Below are positions 1 through 8,055 of a DNA stretch of 37,426 bases, one piece after another. This DNA is from Clostridiales bacterium UBA1390 (GTDB taxonomy: Bacteria > Bacillota > Clostridia > Lachnospirales > Bianqueaceae): positions 44,503 through 81,928 of the forward strand of contig DBQQ01000008.1 in NCBI GenBank assembly GCA_002305315.1, in the 5' to 3' direction. The first letter of the stretch is position 1. Every line of letters begins with the position of its first letter. The notes beneath the pieces are model-generated. The model was not told where the DNA came from. It saw only the letters and a program-made list of their open reading frames with translations, and did no database searches. A program made the position numbers and the translations under genes.

Positions 1-450
1 AGATCTCGCGGCGCGCTGTGGCGAAATGGCGTATAATCTGGTTCCTAAAGGAAGGGAAGTATACGCCCCAGTGCGATTCCGCGGTGCGCTGTTGTGAGAT
101 GGCGTATAATCTGGTTCCTAAAGGAAGGGAAGTATACGCCGCAGTGCGATTCCGCGGTGCGCTGTTGTGAGATGGCGTATAATCTGGTTCTGAAAGGAAG
201 GAAAGTGTGCGCTCCAGCGAGAATTTGAGGTGAGCTATTCTGAGATGGCGTATAATCTGGTTCTTGAAGGAAGGGAAGTATACGCCGCAGTGAGATCTCG
301 CGGCGCGCTATTGCGAGATGGCGTATAATCTGGTTCCTAAAGGAAGGGAAGTATACGCCCCAGTGCGATTCCGCGGCGCGCTATTGCAAGCTGGCGTATA
401 ATCTGGTTCCTGAAGGAAGGGAAGTATACGCCACAGTGTGATTCCGCTGT
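1..450. repeat. Tandem array of 73-bp dual-hairpin units (left array)
   Basis: Six consecutive units with an almost exact 73-bp period are visible; equivalent points fall at 71, 144, about 217, 290, 363 and 436. Each unit has hairpin A (for example 28-67): outer arms GGCGTATA and TATACGCC enclosing an inner TTCC-TAAA-GGAA stem-loop. It also has hairpin B, in which CAGTGCG faces GCGCTG/GCTATTG. The array is cut by the left window edge, so its true length is unknown. The last unit ends in the palindrome CGCAATTGCG near 446-455, as does the last good unit of the second array at 16541-17750. Units follow one another with no unique spacers, so this is not a CRISPR. No coding region is apparent. 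Confidence 0.93.
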
Positions 451-484
451 GCGCAATTGCGTGTAAATTCATTTCAGAAGAAAC

Positions 485-535
485 AAAAAATACGCAACGA
501 CGAAATTCGGGACGAATGAATCTCGTTGCTGCGTA
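485..535 (-). terminator. Rho-independent terminator of the minus-strand transporter operon
   Basis: Read on the minus strand, an imperfect long hairpin (CAACGA at 495-500 pairs with TCGTTG at 523-528, the outer TACG/CGTA pairs across a CTG bulge, and there is an inner ATTCG/CGAAT stem) is followed directly by a run of six T at 490-485. It lies about 40 bases after the stop of the ADP-ribosylglycohydrolase-family gene, so it most likely ends the four-gene minus-strand operon. Confidence 0.82.
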
Positions 536-572
536 TAAAGGAAGAATCCTGAGAATAGGTGCTACAATAAAT

Positions 573-1721
573 TTAGAGATAGCTTTCTACCTGTGTTACG
601 ACATCTTTCATCTTTTGTATATTTTGAAGGGCGGCTTTATATAAGCCTTCTGCCGTTTCCAAAGAGGTACGGTTAGAGGTCGTATGCTCGTTGATTTTCA
701 TAGCGTGATCGACTGTTTCGACCCATTCGGCGGGTACGGCATCGATTCCTTGCAAGGCGCCGGCCAGAGACCCAGCTGTGTGAGCGCGGCAGTCGGTGTC
801 GCGTCCGGAGTTGACCGCATAGATGATGGCGTTTCTGGGATCCGCGTCCGCCATGTAGAGAATCCCATAGGCGGCGCTTAGGATTTCGACGGCATTGGAA
901 ACCTGGCGATTCTCGTATTTGCGCTGCAGTTCTTTTCCATAGAGCTCCGGATCCTTGCCGCAGCGGCGCGCGAGTTCCTGAACCTCCTCAAATTCTCGGC
1001 GCGGGGTCGGTCCCAGTACATTCGCGGCAGCTTGGATCACACTATCGATGGTCGCATTGGGTTTTAGCGCTTCGGCCACGCCTGCGCAGTGAGCCCCCGC
1101 GACTTCTACGGCATAATTTCCTGGAACCCCGCGTACATCCTTGATGCGTGCCAGTTCCATGGCGTCTTTCGCAGCCTGTTCCGGATAGCAGGCATTGACG
1201 ACGCCGACGGCTCCCATCATCTTAGTGGTGCCATAGAGCCCAGGCCAGGAAGCACAGCGGCCTACTTCCCAGGGCACGACACCGGCCTTGATAGAATAAT
1301 AAATGACCTGATCCTGGGATCCCAGCTGCCAGCCAAACATCTCAGGTTTCACGAGTGTGGACCAGGCCTTCGCCAGATCCCAGAGATCGATTCGTCCACC
1401 TTTTTCGATGATCGCAGTAGAGAGAATCCGAAAACGTTCTTCGCCATCTTCTGTCGTGCCAGGAATTCGAGTATGCGGATGACCGATCGGCGGATGTCCC
1501 AATCCTGTATCGAACGGATTGGCAGCACGGTCATTGACGCTGGGCAGACGCGGCGGCGTATGCTTTGTCACCTCGGGTAGATAATCGACCCAGCCCCAAT
1601 ATTGCTGACGTTCTTCTACCGTATACCCTTCCATCAGTTCGCCCATGGAATTGCCGATGGATCCGGCGGCAATGTAGCCGTGGATCTTTTTGAACAGTAG
1701 ATTGTTGTGATAGTCTTGCAT
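573..1721 (-). CDS. ADP-ribosylglycohydrolase-family protein
   Basis: The 382-residue product belongs to the ADP-ribosylglycohydrolase (DraG/ARH-like) superfamily, all-alpha enzymes that use two metal ions to cleave N- or O-glycosidic bonds to ribose or related groups. Family marks are visible: an N-terminal AAGSIGNSMGE segment (about 18-28), an acidic TEDGEER segment (about 90-96) in place of the usual TDDT metal motif, and a C-terminal GRDTDCRAHTAGSLAGA motif (about 307-323) matching the second metal-binding GGDTD site. The start has a good AGGAGG site 5' of it. It is the last gene of the operon with SBP 3635-5341 and permeases 2624-3565 and 1750-2607, which suggests a role on an imported glycoside rather than in protein ADP-ribosylation. 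That is inference; the true substrate cannot be read from the sequence. Confidence 0.85.
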   Translation of the reverse strand: MQDYHNNLLFKKIHGYIAAGSIGNSMGELMEGYTVEERQQYWGWVDYLPEVTKHTPPRLPSVNDRAANPFDTGLGHPPIGHPHTRIPGTTEDGEERFRILSTAIIEKGGRIDLWDLAKAWSTLVKPEMFGWQLGSQDQVIYYSIKAGVVPWEVGRCASWPGLYGTTKMMGAVGVVNACYPEQAAKDAMELARIKDVRGVPGNYAVEVAGAHCAGVAEALKPNATIDSVIQAAANVLGPTPRREFEEVQELARRCGKDPELYGKELQRKYENRQVSNAVEILSAAYGILYMADADPRNAIIYAVNSGRDTDCRAHTAGSLAGALQGIDAVPAEWVETVDHAMKINEHTTSNRTSLETAEGLYKAALQNIQKMKDVVTQVESYL

Positions 1722-1749
1722 GGTAGTAACCCTCCTATTATATATAGTT

Positions 1750-2607
1750 TTATCCTTTTACGGCGCCAATCATCACGCCCTTCACAAAATAACGCTGTAG
1801 GAAGGGGTAGGCGCATAGGATCGGAACGGTGGATACGATGATCGCCGCATACTTGATCGATTCGGCCATGAGCTCGTTATCCGTGTTGACATTGTCATTG
1901 GCAATCAGGATTTCGCGCAGAATCAGCTGCAGGGGGAACTTGCTTCGGGAACGCAGATAAATCGAAGCCGTAAACCAGGAATTCCAATACGAAACGCCGT
2001 AATAGAGTGCCAGAACAGCCAAGGTTGCCTTGGTCAGCGGCAGAATGATGCGGGCGTATGTAACCAGATCGTTGGCGCCATCGATCTTGGCGGATTCCTC
2101 CAGGCTGTCTGGGACAGCCGCAAAGGCAGTGCGCATGATGATCAGATTGGTCGTATTGACAGCTACGGGCAGAATCAAGGACCAGATGGAATCATAGAGT
2201 CCCACATCATTGACCACTAGAAAACGAGGGATCAGGCCGCCGCTGAACATCATGGTAAAAGTGATCATCAACATGAAAAAGTTGCGCAGGGTAAAAGATT
2301 TGCGGGACAGGGGATAGGCGGCCATGGATGTCACAACCAGGCTGATGATAGTGCCGATAATCACGATAAAAAGCGTGTTGCCATACCCAGTCCAGATATT
2401 CGCATTATCGATGATGACTTTATAGCCCTGTAAGGAGAATCCGTCCGGATACAACAGTAGTCCGGAATGGGACATGAGTCTGCCCGAATCGCTGAACGAG
2501 GCCATCAGAACATAGTACATTGGATACAGTGCGCAGATACTCAATAGGGAGAGAAAAATAATATTAAAGCCCCCAAAGGCTTTTTCACCTTTTGTACGTT
2601 GAATCAT
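1750..2607 (-). CDS. Carbohydrate ABC transporter permease, LplC/YtcP-type
   Basis: The 285-residue integral membrane protein is the second permease of an oligosaccharide importer. It has the usual six hydrophobic segments and the cytoplasmic EAA loop (EESAKIDGANDLVTYARIILPLTKA, here split as EESAKIDGAN near 175 followed by the PLTKA end near 193) that contacts the ATPase. The ending VKGVMIGAVKG is characteristic of LplC-like permeases. It lies 16 bases after the partner permease gene and 28 bases before the ADP-ribosylglycohydrolase-family gene, so all are one transcript. No ATPase gene is nearby; such importers commonly share a genome-wide MsmX-type ATPase. It is paralogous to the permease at 25083-25988. 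Confidence 0.94.
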   Translation of the reverse strand: MIQRTKGEKAFGGFNIIFLSLLSICALYPMYYVLMASFSDSGRLMSHSGLLLYPDGFSLQGYKVIIDNANIWTGYGNTLFIVIIGTIISLVVTSMAAYPLSRKSFTLRNFFMLMITFTMMFSGGLIPRFLVVNDVGLYDSIWSLILPVAVNTTNLIIMRTAFAAVPDSLEESAKIDGANDLVTYARIILPLTKATLAVLALYYGVSYWNSWFTASIYLRSRSKFPLQLILREILIANDNVNTDNELMAESIKYAAIIVSTVPILCAYPFLQRYFVKGVMIGAVKG

Positions 2608-2623
2608 GCCAAAGCCCCCTCTC

Positions 2624-3565
2624 TCAAAACAGGCTGCTGCCTTGGACGCGTTTGCTGATCGCGTTTACGATCAAAAGCAGGGCCATATTGATGACAGAAT
2701 TAAAGAGATCCACCGCGGAGGCAAAACTGTATTCCGCATTTTGGATACCGCGGCGATAGACGTACGTAGAAATGATATCCGCCGTCAGGTAAGTCGTTTC
2801 ATTATAGAGTAGAAGAACCTTTTCGTAACCCAGGCTCATCAGTTTACCGACACGGAGAATCAGTAGAATGACGATGGTTTCCATGATGCCGGGCAGGGTG
2901 ATGTGCCAAGTTTCCTGCCAACGGTTAGCGCCATCGATCTTGGCGGCTTCATACAGTTCCTGCGAGATGCCTGCGATAGCGGATAGATAGATGATGGAGC
3001 CCCAGCCGATCTCCTGCCAGATGCCGGATATGATGTAAACAGGACGAAACCACTCCGGAGATTGCAGGAACAGAATTCGTTCGCCGCCGAAGAAGGCGAT
3101 GATATCGTTGATCAAGCCGTTTTGCTTGGTGAAGTCGATGATGATACCGCATGCCACAACAAGAGAAATAAAGTGAGGCAGATAGGTGATGGTCTGCACG
3201 GTCTTCTTGAAGACCTGATTGCGGACTTCGTTCAATAGAAGCGCCAGGATGATGGGCGCCGGAAATCCCCACAGGATGTTGAGGCCGCTCAGAAGGACGG
3301 TATTCGTCACTAGACGTCCGAAATAATAGGAAGAAAAGAATTGCTCAAAATATTTCAGACCGACCCAGTCGCTGCCTAAAATGCCCTTGGTGACGTAGTA
3401 ATCTCGAAAGGCAATCTGTGCGCCATACATGGGGACATAATGAAAAAGAATGTAATAAATCAGAGCCGGAGCCAGCAACAGGTAATTATACTTATTGAAG
3501 ATGAAATCGCGTACAATACGATGCCAGAGACTTCGTTTCCGGCGACTGACAGTTTTTGCAGGCAT
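2624..3565 (-). CDS. ABC transporter permease, LplB-type
   Basis: The 313-residue membrane protein is the first permease of the importer. The N-terminal segment has NYLLLAPALIYYILFHYVPM as TM1, typical of LplB proteins, and an EAA loop near 195-215 containing YEAAKIDGANRWQ and LPGI. A GGAGGG site precedes the ATG. It sits between the solute-binding protein gene (69 bases 5' of it on the minus strand) and the second permease. It closely resembles the permease at 24129-25067, so the window holds two paralogous importers. The substrate is inferred from neighbours to be a pectin-derived oligosaccharide. Confidence 0.94.
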   Translation of the reverse strand: MPAKTVSRRKRSLWHRIVRDFIFNKYNYLLLAPALIYYILFHYVPMYGAQIAFRDYYVTKGILGSDWVGLKYFEQFFSSYYFGRLVTNTVLLSGLNILWGFPAPIILALLLNEVRNQVFKKTVQTITYLPHFISLVVACGIIIDFTKQNGLINDIIAFFGGERILFLQSPEWFRPVYIISGIWQEIGWGSIIYLSAIAGISQELYEAAKIDGANRWQETWHITLPGIMETIVILLILRVGKLMSLGYEKVLLLYNETTYLTADIISTYVYRRGIQNAEYSFASAVDLFNSVINMALLLIVNAISKRVQGSSLF

Positions 3566-3634
3566 GAAGACCCTCCTTTCTATGATGTTTTATAGAGGCG
3601 GGGATACTGCCCGCAGACAGAATCCCCCCGGCGT

Positions 3635-5341
3635 TTACGCGTTATTTGAAATATAGCTGTCATAGGAAGCTTGCATGATGCTGATGGCTTCCTCAAGTCC
3701 CATGCTGTTCAGCGTGTCGCGGAACTGCTGCAGTTCGCTGATGGGTTTCGTACCCATGATAAAGGCATTCAGCGTTTCCTGATAGTAGGTCTGGATATCG
3801 CCCATGAGCATGGTCAGGCGATCCTGATCCTCCATGGAATACTTCAGACTCTGCGGTACCTTGCGTTCCGTGGTGGAAACACTGACCGCATCATATACCA
3901 TGCGCTGCTGATCGAAGCTCATAACAGCATCCCAGTAGTACAGGTCATTGACCATACGAGGAGCGATTCCACCCATGGTGTACTTGGCGATCGCCTGTAC
4001 GAGAGAAAGATTTTCGGCATCCGTGATCATTTCCGTGTAATGCGGAACACCCTGATCGTCGTATTCGAAGGTCACGCCTTCCTCACCAAAGCTACACATG
4101 ATCTGCCCTTCTTCGCTGTACATGTAGTCCATCCACTGGATGGCTTCTTTCACATGTTCACAGGCTGTGGAGATGGCGATACCGCCCTGATCGAAGATCT
4201 CCTGGGAATAGAAATCATAGGAATTTCCGTCTTCTGTCACCGCATAGCCGATGGGCTCCAGGTTAAAATCAGGATCCCGATTCTCATAATCGTAAGAACC
4301 CAGCAGTGTACCGATGCCGCCATTCATCTTGCCATAGAAGCATCCGCCCAGATCACTCAGTACCTTTTCCTGCCAGCTCGTGGCATCGGTACTGGCATAC
4401 TCAGGATCCAACAGACCTTCTGCATACCACTGTGCCATCGTCGTCACATAGTCTTCAAACTGAGGTGCATTGGCTGCGAAAGTAACCTTCCCATCCAGAA
4501 TGGAACAGGCGTATTCCTTGTAGAAGCAGGCATTGAAGCCAAAGAGAGATCCAAGACGATATACGCCCATCTGTTCATTGGAGTTACCGACAAAGGGCAG
4601 TTCATCATTCTGACCGTTTCCGTTGGGATCCTGTGTCGCAAAGGCCTTCAGCACGGTATACCACTCATCCACTGTCGTGGGCTTCTCGAGTCCCAGCGTA
4701 TCCAGCCAATCCTGGCGAATCACGAAGGATTCGAAGTAGCGTGTGGAAGGATCCAGACGGGAAGTCGGATATAGACCGATATTGCCCTCATAGGTCAGGA
4801 CCTGGGTATAGAACTCCGGATATTCCTCGAAAACCTGGGACAAGTAGTAACCGTACTGATCGATATACTCATTCAAGCGAAGGATAACGTCGTTTTCGAT
4901 CAGCGTATCCAAACCGTCGGAAGCATTCATGATACTTCCGATCAAATCGGTATACTCGCCGGAAGAGATCATGACGTTCAGCGCTTCTCCAATAGATGTG
5001 GCGCTGGAAGGATGGAAGAACTGGATATGAACGCCGCTGATGGATTCATAATACTGCATGGTATAGTTGTCTTCCATGGTTCCGATGGATACTGAGGCCT
5101 TGCTATCCAACTGACTGAAGAGGGAAAGTGTGATCGTCTCTTCAGAGATTGGCATGGAATAGCTTTCGGGCCCCTCGGCTGGAGGCGCTGTGGAATCTTC
5201 TGTCACGGAGGATTCCGTCGCCTGCGATGCCTCCTGTTGAGAACTCTCTTGCGAAGAAGAATTCTCGTCGCCGGTGCATGCGCTGACCAGGATGAGGCAG
5301 AGTGCCATCAACAAGGCCAGGATTCGTTGGGTGTGTTTCAT
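3635..5341 (-). CDS. Extracellular solute-binding lipoprotein of a sugar ABC importer (LplA-like)
   Basis: The 568-residue lipoprotein captures substrate outside the membrane and delivers it to the permeases encoded next. The signal peptide ends in a lipobox with Cys22 (LVSAC), followed by a Ser/Glu/Gln-rich tether to about residue 60. The remainder is a family-1-type bacterial extracellular solute-binding domain of the large clostridial kind. An AAGGAGG site precedes the start. It is the first gene of the minus-strand operon and is divergent from the Ogl-like gene at 5646, which suggests co-regulation from the shared 5342-5645 region. Compared with the second binding protein (22227-24002) it shares architecture but clearly differs in sequence, so the two may bind different oligomers. 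Confidence 0.92.
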   Translation of the reverse strand: MKHTQRILALLMALCLILVSACTGDENSSSQESSQQEASQATESSVTEDSTAPPAEGPESYSMPISEETITLSLFSQLDSKASVSIGTMEDNYTMQYYESISGVHIQFFHPSSATSIGEALNVMISSGEYTDLIGSIMNASDGLDTLIENDVILRLNEYIDQYGYYLSQVFEEYPEFYTQVLTYEGNIGLYPTSRLDPSTRYFESFVIRQDWLDTLGLEKPTTVDEWYTVLKAFATQDPNGNGQNDELPFVGNSNEQMGVYRLGSLFGFNACFYKEYACSILDGKVTFAANAPQFEDYVTTMAQWYAEGLLDPEYASTDATSWQEKVLSDLGGCFYGKMNGGIGTLLGSYDYENRDPDFNLEPIGYAVTEDGNSYDFYSQEIFDQGGIAISTACEHVKEAIQWMDYMYSEEGQIMCSFGEEGVTFEYDDQGVPHYTEMITDAENLSLVQAIAKYTMGGIAPRMVNDLYYWDAVMSFDQQRMVYDAVSVSTTERKVPQSLKYSMEDQDRLTMLMGDIQTYYQETLNAFIMGTKPISELQQFRDTLNSMGLEEAISIMQASYDSYISNNA

Positions 5342-5555
5342 TTTGTAAAACCTCCTTTTGTTTTGTGGTCGCGCAAGATATTACATTCGCGCTGTGCTAA
5401 ATACACCATACATCTTGACATTACTGTATCGCAAATGTGCAAAATATTCAACTATCAGATTTTAAGAAGCCTATCAAATATTCAGAGTACACAATAAAAT
5501 GGCGTTTTTGAGCCATAAAACCGTCATAGGTTCATGAAGTACAGACGGAAAGTGA

Positions 5556-5570
5556 GTTTACAAAGTAAAC
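5556..5570. promoter_or_regulatory. Candidate operator GTTTA-N5-TAAAC (site 1)
   Basis: A perfect inverted repeat, GTTTA-caaag-TAAAC (which extends to GTTTAC-aaa-GTAAAC), lies 20 bases 5' of the -35 element of the lyase promoter. The same half-sites with the same 5-base spacing recur at 6896-6910 in front of the oxidoreductase block. Recurrence at two promoters of one catabolic locus supports an operator; the protein that binds it is unknown. Confidence 0.5.
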
Positions 5571-5590
5571 AGAAACGGAAAAACTGAATC

Positions 5591-5619
5591 TCGACGTAAC
5601 CGATGGTGCGGGATATAAT
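5591..5619 (+). promoter_or_regulatory. Sigma-A-type promoter for the Ogl-like gene
   Basis: TCGACG (5591-5596) and a perfect TATAAT (5614-5619) are separated by 17 bases. The AGGAGG ribosome binding site and the ATG at 5646 follow closely, giving a short leader. Confidence 0.7.
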
Positions 5620-5645
5620 AGAAAAAAAGCAAAGGAGGGCAGGCA

Positions 5646-6878
5646 ATGCTTGGGAAGTGTTACAAGATGGAACGTGCATCCTGGAAGGATCCCTGGACAG
5701 GTGTTGAGGTGATTCGCCTTACCGATAACAAGGGAAACTATGACCGTCCCTATTTCACGTCTCCCCAGGTCTCAGCGGATGGGTGCAGCACGATCTTCGT
5801 CTCGGATTTCACAGGAACCTCGGTGATTCAAAATCCGGATGCGCCAGCCATCGGTAAGATTGGATTTGGGGAACTGTTTCTGCTAGATCTCGAGACCGGC
5901 GAGGCACGGAAACTGACGGAGGGGGAAGCTATCAAGATGGGGCATGGCGCGCATGCGATGCTGCGTCCCGACGGTAAAAAAGCCTATTACTATAGTAATG
6001 AGGCACTGAAGGAGGTGGATTGTGAAACGCTGGAAAGCCGTATGCTAATGCGGATTCCTGCTTGCTATCACTTTCATAGTCTGTCGATGGGACGAGATCC
6101 TCGGTACCTTGCTTTCAGCGTAGTCGAAGAGTTCCCCCTGTTGACGGCATGTTTCACAAAGCCGGGATCGCAGGAAACACCGGGGTCCCGCGAACGGTAT
6201 TTCGGGGAGCCCAGGAGCTTTGTGTTTCGCTATGATCTACAGAAGGACAAGGCGGAGGTGGTGACGGGAGGACACGCCAGACTGACGCATGTCAGCCTGC
6301 ATCCGGAGGACCCTGATCGGCTGCTGTATTGTCACGATGGGCCCTGGTATCAGGTACAGCGCATGTGGCGTGCCGATATGCGGGCAGACAGGGTAGAACC
6401 GGTGATCGCACAGCAGAAGGGATTAGAGGCCATCGGGCACGAGTTTTTCACACCTTCTGGCCGTGTGGGAGCCCAGTATTCCTATCGCTACAAACCGGAT
6501 ATGCCATTCTTCCAGTTCGCGGATTTGTTTGTGAACCTGGATGGCAGTGGACAGGAACGTTTTTATTACCCGTATCAGAGGACCAAACACGTCAGTGTAG
6601 GTCCGGATGAGACACTGGGGGTCGGAGATGTGGCGGCGCTTTCGGCAGAAATGAAGGATCCGGAACGATATCTGTCGCTCATCTGGTATCGTGTGGAAGA
6701 CCACCGGGCAGAGGTATCTCTTCTATGCGCACATGATGCATCCGGCAGTAAAGCTGCGCATGTACACCCGGTCTTTACGCCGGATGGTACACGGATTCTG
6801 TTCTCATCGGATCGGGACGGACAGCTTAACATTTATATGGTAGAAGCACGCAAGGAGAAGGCGCTGCGTCGCCTATAA
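5646..6878 (+). CDS. Oligogalacturonate lyase-like beta-propeller protein
   Basis: The 410-residue protein resembles oligogalacturonide lyase (Ogl, polysaccharide lyase family 22), a cytoplasmic, Mn-dependent seven-bladed propeller that splits digalacturonate into 5-keto-4-deoxyuronate units. Recognisable segments are CHDGPWYQVQRMW (about 226-238), IGHEFFTPSGRVG (about 262-274) and AHVHPVFTPDGTRILFSSD (about 376-394). The last carries the paired His of the metal site, and the GHE His is also conserved. No signal peptide is present, as expected for a cytoplasmic enzyme. The length is slightly above the about 388 residues of enterobacterial Ogl. It starts after an AAAGGAGGG site and is divergent from an oligosaccharide importer. 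The KduI and KduD genes that normally follow Ogl in the pathway are not in this window. Confidence 0.85.
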   Translation: MLGKCYKMERASWKDPWTGVEVIRLTDNKGNYDRPYFTSPQVSADGCSTIFVSDFTGTSVIQNPDAPAIGKIGFGELFLLDLETGEARKLTEGEAIKMGHGAHAMLRPDGKKAYYYSNEALKEVDCETLESRMLMRIPACYHFHSLSMGRDPRYLAFSVVEEFPLLTACFTKPGSQETPGSRERYFGEPRSFVFRYDLQKDKAEVVTGGHARLTHVSLHPEDPDRLLYCHDGPWYQVQRMWRADMRADRVEPVIAQQKGLEAIGHEFFTPSGRVGAQYSYRYKPDMPFFQFADLFVNLDGSGQERFYYPYQRTKHVSVGPDETLGVGDVAALSAEMKDPERYLSLIWYRVEDHRAEVSLLCAHDASGSKAAHVHPVFTPDGTRILFSSDRDGQLNIYMVEARKEKALRRL

Positions 6879-6895
6879 ATTTTTTTGCTCCAAGT

Positions 6896-6910
6896 GTTTA
6901 ATTTATAAAC
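6896..6910. promoter_or_regulatory. Candidate operator GTTTA-N5-TAAAC (site 2)
   Basis: The perfect inverted repeat GTTTA-attta-TAAAC, extendable to TGTTTA/TAAACA (6895-6911), has the same half-sites and spacing as 5556-5570. It lies directly 5' of the putative promoter of the oxidoreductase-aldolase-dehydratase block. A single regulator may control both transcription units; the AraC-type and PrpR_N-type regulators encoded at the end of the block are possible candidates. Confidence 0.5.
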
Positions 6911-6916
6911 ATATTT

Positions 6917-6948
6917 TTGCTGGCGTTTTCGCACAATGTGTTTATAAT
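6917..6948 (+). promoter_or_regulatory. Probable promoter of the acid-sugar catabolic block
   Basis: A perfect TATAAT lies at 6943-6948. The only TTG-type -35 candidate, TTGCTG at 6917-6922, is 20 bases away, longer than optimal, and at 17-bp spacing the sequence is poor (CTGGCG). A good -10 with a poor -35 fits an activator-dependent promoter. No -24/-12 sigma-54 element is evident. Confidence 0.5.
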
Positions 6949-6992
6949 AAAAACAAAAGAGACGAGTCATATACATATAGAAGGAGGTCAAC

Positions 6993-8042
6993 ATGGAAAC
7001 AAGGGAAGTCAATTGGAAGGCACTGAGGCAGTTGTGCCAGCAGCTCATGATGCGAGAAGGCATGTGTGAGGAAGATGCGTATGTTTGTGCGGATAATCTG
7101 GTGGATGCGGATCTGGCAGGCGTAGAATCGCATGGTGTCAGCCGGATGACCAACTATATGAAGCGGCTTAGGACCCGGGTGGTGGATCCCTGCGGCCGGC
7201 CAGAAACACAGAAGGAATATCCGGGATCCCTGTATATTGATGGGAAGAATGCCATGGGCATGGTGGCCGGACATTACGCCATGAGAAGATGCATGGAGAA
7301 GGCGAAGGAGAGCGGGTGCTGTTTCGCGGCAGTCCATCATTCCAATCATTTTGGGATGGCTGCGTATTACACCATGATGGCGGCGCGGGAAGGCATGATT
7401 GGTTTCAGCGCCACCAATGCTCCTCCGAATCTGGCGCCCTGGGGCAGTTCGCAGAAGTATATGGGAACCAACCCCTTCAGCATTTCGGTTCCGACCAAGA
7501 AGGAGCCGATTACGCTGGACATGGCGCCCAGTGTGGTGGCGATGGGCAAGATTATCCTGGCCGCGAAGCTGGGACAGAAAATCCCGGAAGGATGGGTCGT
7601 AGATGCCGAAGGGAACCCCTGTACGGACCCGGAAGTGGGGCAGTACGGTACGCTGCTGCCGATAGGAGGCCCCAAGGGATCGGGCATTGCGATCTTCACA
7701 GAGATTCTGTGCGGGATTCTGGCTGGGGCGGCTTGTGGTCCTCATATCCATCATTTCTGGAAGGACTTTGAAAATCCGCAGAATGTAGGACATGTGTTCT
7801 GGGCCGTCGATATCGAGAAGTTCTGCGGCCTGTCGGAATTTCTGGATGGTATCGAACAGATGGTGGCAGAGATGAAGGGGCTGGCGAAGACTCCGGGGAC
7901 GACGGAGATCTTCATGCCGGGAGAAATCGAGAACAGACGGCGGGCAGAACGCAGGGCGGCGGGCATCGCCATGTCTCAGAGCGTGTATGAGGAATTGCGT
8001 ATACTGGCGGAACAGTACGAGGTTCCGTTTACCATAGAATAA
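6993..8042 (+). CDS. Ldh-family (malate/L-lactate/L-sulfolactate dehydrogenase-type) oxidoreductase
   Basis: The 349-residue protein belongs to the LDH2/MDH2 NAD(P)-dependent family, which interconverts 2-hydroxyacids (usually L) or related diketo compounds (for example YiaK) and 2-oxoacids. Visible marks are the N-terminal ESHGVSRM motif (about 45-52), the active-site HHSNHFGMA segment (about 113-121), the NAPPNLAPWG and TNPFSI motifs (about 143-168) and the GPKGSG segment (about 226-231). A canonical AAGGAGG site precedes the ATG. It is the first gene of a run of five closely packed enzyme genes. Together with the D-2-hydroxyacid dehydrogenase at 9940-10905 it could run an oxidation/reduction inversion of a hydroxyl group; that is inference. 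The exact substrate is not deducible. Confidence 0.9.
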   Translation: METREVNWKALRQLCQQLMMREGMCEEDAYVCADNLVDADLAGVESHGVSRMTNYMKRLRTRVVDPCGRPETQKEYPGSLYIDGKNAMGMVAGHYAMRRCMEKAKESGCCFAAVHHSNHFGMAAYYTMMAAREGMIGFSATNAPPNLAPWGSSQKYMGTNPFSISVPTKKEPITLDMAPSVVAMGKIILAAKLGQKIPEGWVVDAEGNPCTDPEVGQYGTLLPIGGPKGSGIAIFTEILCGILAGAACGPHIHHFWKDFENPQNVGHVFWAVDIEKFCGLSEFLDGIEQMVAEMKGLAKTPGTTEIFMPGEIENRRRAERRAAGIAMSQSVYEELRILAEQYEVPFTIE

Positions 8043-8055
8043 AGGAGGTGGCAAT

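Larger units (their letters stand above)
5342..5645. promoter_or_regulatory. Divergent intergenic regulatory region
   Basis: This AT-rich 304-base gap separates the minus-strand importer operon from the plus-strand lyase gene. It holds a plus-strand promoter (5591-5619), a perfect inverted repeat (5556-5570), and a small ATGGC/GCCAT inverted repeat at 5499-5516. I see no gene in it. A minus-strand promoter must exist, but only weak candidates are visible, for example TTGAAT and TACAGT 17 bases apart on the minus strand near 5420-5460. Confidence 0.7.

Noticed and set aside
1..450. CRISPR array
   Set aside because: Units are contiguous at 73 bases with no unique spacers, and no cas genes are present in the window.
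438..644. A small plus-strand gene beside the left array
   Set aside because: It runs through the terminator hairpin and into the minus-strand gene, with no ribosome site.
3671..4774. A 367-codon plus-strand gene within the first solute-binding protein gene
   Set aside because: It is an antisense shadow: the minus-strand frame encodes a full lipoprotein with signal peptide and operon context.
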